A program made the position numbers and the translations under genes. Of a stretch of DNA of 8,014 nucleotides, positions 5,787 to 8,014 are shown one piece after another (the stretch's first letter is position 1; every line of letters begins with the position of its first letter). The stretch is taken from positions 1 through 8,014 of the forward strand of contig JAGADS010000264.1 in NCBI GenBank assembly GCA_017613485.1, given 5' to 3'. The DNA comes from Treponema sp. (GTDB lineage Bacteria; Spirochaetota; Spirochaetia; Treponematales; Treponemataceae). The notes beneath the pieces are model-generated. The model made no database searches, was not told the origin of the DNA, and saw only the letters and a program-made list of their open reading frames with translations.

Positions 5787-6104
5787 ATGGCAAAGAAACT
5801 TTACCGTTCAAATGACAAGGTATTTTGTGGCGTTTGTGGTGGAATTGCAGACTATTTTGACCTGGATTCAACAATAATTCGTGTAGCATGGGTTTTATTG
5901 AGCTGCTTTACGATAGGCTTCCCAGGAATAATCGCATATATAATCTGTGCGGCAATTTTACCGGCAAACCCTAATGATAGCAAAGATGCCGATATCAGCA
6001 ACATGAAGAGCGCAGGTTCATCAGAGGGATATAGAGCAAGTACAAGTTCCAGCGAGTCAAATTCAAAGGCATCTGGAGACTTTGACTCATATTTCAAAAA
6101 ATAA
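5787..6104 (+). CDS. PspC-domain membrane protein
   Basis: A 105-residue protein whose first 60 residues form a complete PspC domain: KKLYRSNDKVFCGVCGGIADYFDLDSTIIRV in part (3-33), then a hydrophobic segment at about 33-57 (AWVLLSC through IICAAILP) that likely spans the inner membrane. The tail from residue 60 on is polar and Ser-rich (SSSESNSKASGD), probably disordered, ending in FDSYFKK. PspC proteins sense or relay membrane stress; in Lia-type systems a PspC protein works with a DUF4097 protein, here the gene just upstream. AAGGAG (5773-5778) overlaps the upstream stop codon and is 8 bases from the ATG, so the two are coupled. It is the last gene of the operon. No clear terminator follows; the MITE-like element begins 14 bases later. 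Confidence 0.93.
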   Translation: MAKKLYRSNDKVFCGVCGGIADYFDLDSTIIRVAWVLLSCFTIGFPGIIAYIICAAILPANPNDSKDADISNMKSAGSSEGYRASTSSSESNSKASGDFDSYFKK

Positions 6105-6146
6105 AAGAACAATGTCATTGGGGCTGTCCAAAAAGTAGGTTTTGTC

Positions 6147-6169
6147 ATTGCCGTGCTCGACACGGCAAT
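6147..6169. repeat. Left internal hairpin of the MITE-like element
   Basis: Perfect 9-bp arms ATTGCCGTG and CACGGCAAT enclose the 5-nt loop CTCGA. The hairpin is preceded by GTC and followed by CT. Confidence 0.85.
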
Positions 6170-6198
6170 CTGTAAATACATATAATGCAATAAGATGG

Positions 6199-6221
6199 AT
6201 TATCGGGTCTAGCCCGATAAT
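6199..6221. repeat. Right internal hairpin of the MITE-like element
   Basis: Perfect 9-bp arms ATTATCGGG and CCCGATAAT enclose the 5-nt loop TCTAG. Read on the minus strand it has the same frame as the left hairpin (GTCATT, stem, loop CTAGA, stem, AATC) but different stem bases on both sides, so base pairing is kept while sequence has changed. Confidence 0.85.
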
Positions 6222-6274
6222 GACAATTTTTGAACTTATTGGACATCCCCAAACTGTTATCTAGAAATAAAAAA

Positions 6275-6304
6275 TTGACCTGATAAAAAAATATATGCTA
6301 TAAT
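6275..6304 (+). promoter_or_regulatory. Sigma-70-type promoter of the acetyltransferase gene
   Basis: There is a -35 TTGACC (6275-6280), an 18-bp spacer, and a perfect -10 TATAAT (6299-6304). The -10 ends 62 bases before the ATG, leaving an untranslated leader of about 55 bases. The promoter lies just outside the right end of the MITE-like element, so the gene should be transcribed independently of the PadR operon. Confidence 0.75.
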
Positions 6305-6366
6305 CTAATCATACATAAGAACTATTTTACCAGATACAGAGATATGTTTAATAACACTGGAGAAAA

Positions 6367-7461
6367 ATGAAAGAAATAACACACGACACAGAACACTTGC
6401 ATTTGAGGCCTGTACGTATTGGTGATGAAACACAGATTCATAAATATGCAGGCGACAAATCAATTACAATGATGATGTTTCTGCCTAATGATACTTTTGA
6501 GGAAACAGAGGAATTTGTCAGGAATGCTTCAGCTGAATGGAAAAAAGATGAACCGAAAAATCTTGAGTTCGCAGTTGAATACGAAGGAAAGATAATCGGC
6601 GGCGGTGATATTGATTTTTATGAGGATAGAAAAAAGGTCGAGCTTGGATGGATTCTGCACAAAGACTATCGCGGACGTGGTTTTGGTACAGAAGTCGCAA
6701 TGGCACTAAAGGAAATTGCATTTACAAAACTAGGAATGGAAAAAGTTGTTGCACATTGTGACATCAATAATAAAAATTCACTTAGGACAATGCAGAACAT
6801 CGGTCTTAAGATAACAAGCGATAATGGAGAACGCACTTATCCAAAAACAGGGAAAAAATCACTTGAATACCGCTGTGAGCTAAGCAATTATTATCCAACT
6901 GTAATTGAATCAGAACGTATGATTCTAAGGCCGCTTTTTGATGCTGACATGCAGGCTATTTTCAAGTGGGCAGGGAATCCCGATGTCACCCGCTTTATGA
7001 TTTATCCTCAGTATAAGTCTACGGCAGACGGTCTCTTGTGGATGGCGGGTTTATATAAAGAAGAAAAACAGCTGGACTATGGTTTTGTACTAAAGGAAAC
7101 AGGAGAACTGATAGGAAGCGGAGGCTTGTATTTTAAGAGGGCAGGAAGCACAAGGTTTGATGAAGAAGTATGGGGCATCGGCTATAATCTGCGCAGAGAT
7201 CAATGGAAAAAAGGTCTTGCCACTGAAGCGATGAATACTATTATAGATTATGCACGGAAAACGTATGATGTAAGAAAAATTGCCGGAACATTTGCAATTG
7301 AAAATACAGGAAGCCAGCATGTCATGGAAAAACTTGGCATGACTTTTGAAAGCGACACGGAATATACAAAACTGGATGGATCTGAAACATTTAAGGCAAA
7401 GACGTATACAAGAGATTTTGCGGGGTATACACAAAACTTTACAAAACTCAATTCAAGGTAA
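6367..7461 (+). CDS. Tandem-domain GNAT N-acetyltransferase (RimJ/RimL type)
   Basis: A 364-residue protein made of two GNAT domains, which transfer the acetyl group of acetyl-CoA to an amine. Domain 1 (about 8-172) opens with LHLRPVRIGDE and has the acetyl-CoA pyrophosphate loop RGRGFGTE (102-109) and DINNKNSLRTMQNIGL (132-147). Domain 2 (about 178-355) opens with ESERMILRPLFDAD and has the looser loop QWKKGLATE (279-287) and ENTGSQHVMEKLGM (312-325). Both ends fit the RimJ/RimL branch, which modifies ribosomal proteins, small molecules or antibiotics; the substrate cannot be deduced. Domain 2 has WKKGLA in place of RGxGxG/A, still acceptable for binding CoA. The ATG has GGAG (6359-6362) only 4 bases upstream, a weak, tight ribosome site. 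The gene appears to be monocistronic. Confidence 0.92.
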   Translation: MKEITHDTEHLHLRPVRIGDETQIHKYAGDKSITMMMFLPNDTFEETEEFVRNASAEWKKDEPKNLEFAVEYEGKIIGGGDIDFYEDRKKVELGWILHKDYRGRGFGTEVAMALKEIAFTKLGMEKVVAHCDINNKNSLRTMQNIGLKITSDNGERTYPKTGKKSLEYRCELSNYYPTVIESERMILRPLFDADMQAIFKWAGNPDVTRFMIYPQYKSTADGLLWMAGLYKEEKQLDYGFVLKETGELIGSGGLYFKRAGSTRFDEEVWGIGYNLRRDQWKKGLATEAMNTIIDYARKTYDVRKIAGTFAIENTGSQHVMEKLGMTFESDTEYTKLDGSETFKAKTYTRDFAGYTQNFTKLNSR

Positions 7462-7483
7462 AGAAATAATCCCTTGTTTTTTT
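7454..7483 (+). terminator. Weak candidate terminator after the acetyltransferase gene
   Basis: CAAGG (7454-7458), at the stop codon, can pair with CCTTG (7472-7476) across a 13-nt loop, and seven T residues follow at once (7477-7483). The T run is good but the 5-bp stem is short, so termination may be partial. Confidence 0.35.
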
Positions 7484-7509
7484 GTTAAAGCTATATTAAA
7501 ATATTGGGG

Positions 7510-8014
7510 ATGTCTTGCCAAAGTGTAGTTTTTGTGGCAGTTGGGGAAATTGATTTTAAATCAATAGAGCCAGATTTGCGCCGTAGTTTATATTCTCTAC
7601 GTGATTATTCATTTAAGAAAAATGTTTCCGTGCAGATAGCGTTTTCTTCTTTGCTGAATAAAGATGATACGCCGCTTAATTTTCATGATCTGGACAATTT
7701 TGCATTTAAAACAGGAACTGCATATTTTTCTACTTCCGGTAAAATTGGTCTTTATGATTTTATTGATGACAATAAAGGCAACCCGCTTCCTCTGATTGTC
7801 TATCTTGGTGGCGGAAAAAGCAGTGTCACGGAGAAAGCTGTCTATGTCTCCGTAAAAGAAAATGATTATAAAAATCTTCCTAAAAAAATTGAGCGTGCAT
7901 TGAACAGGCCAAGTCCGTTAAAGCAAAAAGTTTTACTGTGGACAGAGGTTGCATGCCTTGCTTTGTTTGCAATAATCTGTGGAGTCATTTCCATAAAAAT
8001 CAAGAATAAGAAAA
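7510..8014 (+). CDS. Unrecognised membrane-anchored protein, 3' end outside the window
   Basis: An open frame of 168 codons from ATG runs off the window edge; the nearest in-frame upstream stop is TAA at 7486. I do not recognise a family. The first 135 residues look like a soluble beta-rich domain (SVVFVAVGEIDF, AYFSTSGKIGLYDFID, LPLIVYLGGG, KAVYVSVKENDY). A helix-like basic stretch (LPKKIERALNRPSPLKQK) and a single hydrophobic span at about 142-163 (LLWTEVACLALFAIICGVI) follow, then the positive residues KIKNKK. If the soluble part is extracytoplasmic, the expected signal peptide is missing: the ATG has no proper Shine-Dalgarno and the N-terminus begins directly in a strand. The gene may be 5'-truncated, start elsewhere, or the domain may be cytoplasmic. 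It is probably coding, because the frame is long and its codon use is like the neighbours. Confidence 0.6.
   Translation, partial: MSCQSVVFVAVGEIDFKSIEPDLRRSLYSLRDYSFKKNVSVQIAFSSLLNKDDTPLNFHDLDNFAFKTGTAYFSTSGKIGLYDFIDDNKGNPLPLIVYLGGGKSSVTEKAVYVSVKENDYKNLPKKIERALNRPSPLKQKVLLWTEVACLALFAIICGVISIKIKNKK

Larger units (their letters stand above)
6118..6252. mobile_element. MITE-like non-coding element with terminal inverted repeats
   Basis: A 135-bp element. Left end TTGGGGCTGTCCAAAAAGT (6118-6136) matches the reverse complement of the right end (6234-6252) at 17 of 19 positions. Further in, TTGTCATT recurs in inverted orientation (6142-6149 and 6219-6226). Each end then leads into a 23-bp hairpin, and the centre is about 30 bp of AT-rich DNA. 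There is no open frame of use. The ends resemble the GGGGCTGTC termini of some transposase families (from memory, IS1182-like), so a transposase acting in trans is plausible. I cannot find a convincing target-site duplication. The element sits between the PspC stop and the promoter of the acetyltransferase gene, and could insulate or terminate transcription. Confidence 0.75.

Noticed and set aside
6105..6366. Possible riboswitch or structured RNA leader for the acetyltransferase gene
   Set aside because: The structured part (6118-6252) lies upstream of the predicted promoter and has terminal inverted repeats, so it fits a MITE-like repeat. The actual leader (about 6310-6366) is short and shows no strong fold.
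7090..7451. Minus-strand open frames inside the acetyltransferase gene
   Set aside because: They lie antisense to a well-supported GNAT domain, have no ribosome sites and show no recognisable protein features.

Overview
The window is a compact, moderately AT-rich bacterial chromosome segment. Genes are short and tightly packed, Shine-Dalgarno sites are strong (AGGAGG type), and several promoters are near-consensus sigma-70. The gene families (HIT hydrolase, YtrA-type GntR with an ABC exporter, ferredoxin-type aldo-keto reductase, Phd/PIN toxin-antitoxin, PadR with HAAS/DUF4097 and PspC) are typical of anaerobic gut or rumen bacteria. A small inverted-repeat element with GTCATT...AATC hairpins resembles repeats I associate from memory with gut Treponema. 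A host-associated Treponema is therefore my best guess, with a Lachnospiraceae-like Firmicute as the alternative. No rRNA, tRNA, CRISPR array or phage gene is visible.

Layout. (1) 1-506, plus strand: a HIT-family nucleotide hydrolase, possibly the last gene of an operon entering from the left, ending at a terminator usable from both strands. (2) 527-2472, minus strand: a GntR regulator, ABC ATPase and six-helix permease (ytrABC-like). They are transcribed from a TTGACA promoter whose -10 box lies in a perfect 10-bp inverted repeat, probably the regulator's own operator. (3) 2492-4459, minus strand: a Phd/YefM-type antitoxin and PIN-domain toxin overlapping by 7 bases, then 2 bases later an aldo-keto reductase with two 4Fe-4S motifs. 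All three appear to be driven by a promoter whose -35 box is flanked by two copies of a 10-bp palindrome. (4) 4503-6104, plus strand: PadR regulator, a soluble HAAS plus DUF4097 beta-repeat protein, and a PspC membrane protein in one tight operon that resembles a LiaX/LiaY envelope-stress pair under PadR control. (5) 6118-6252: a 135-bp non-coding MITE-like element. (6) 6275-7461: a double GNAT acetyltransferase with its own promoter. (7) 7510-8014: the 5' part of an unrecognised membrane-anchored protein that runs off the window.

Two units (the GntR-ABC operon and the PadR-HAAS-PspC operon) are of kinds that elsewhere respond to cell-envelope damage, so envelope homeostasis is a plausible shared theme. 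I see no clearly new multi-gene system. The best leads are the covarying hairpin element, the PIN toxin that appears to lack one catalytic aspartate, the reductase coupled to the toxin-antitoxin promoter, and the PadR-controlled LiaX/LiaY-like operon.
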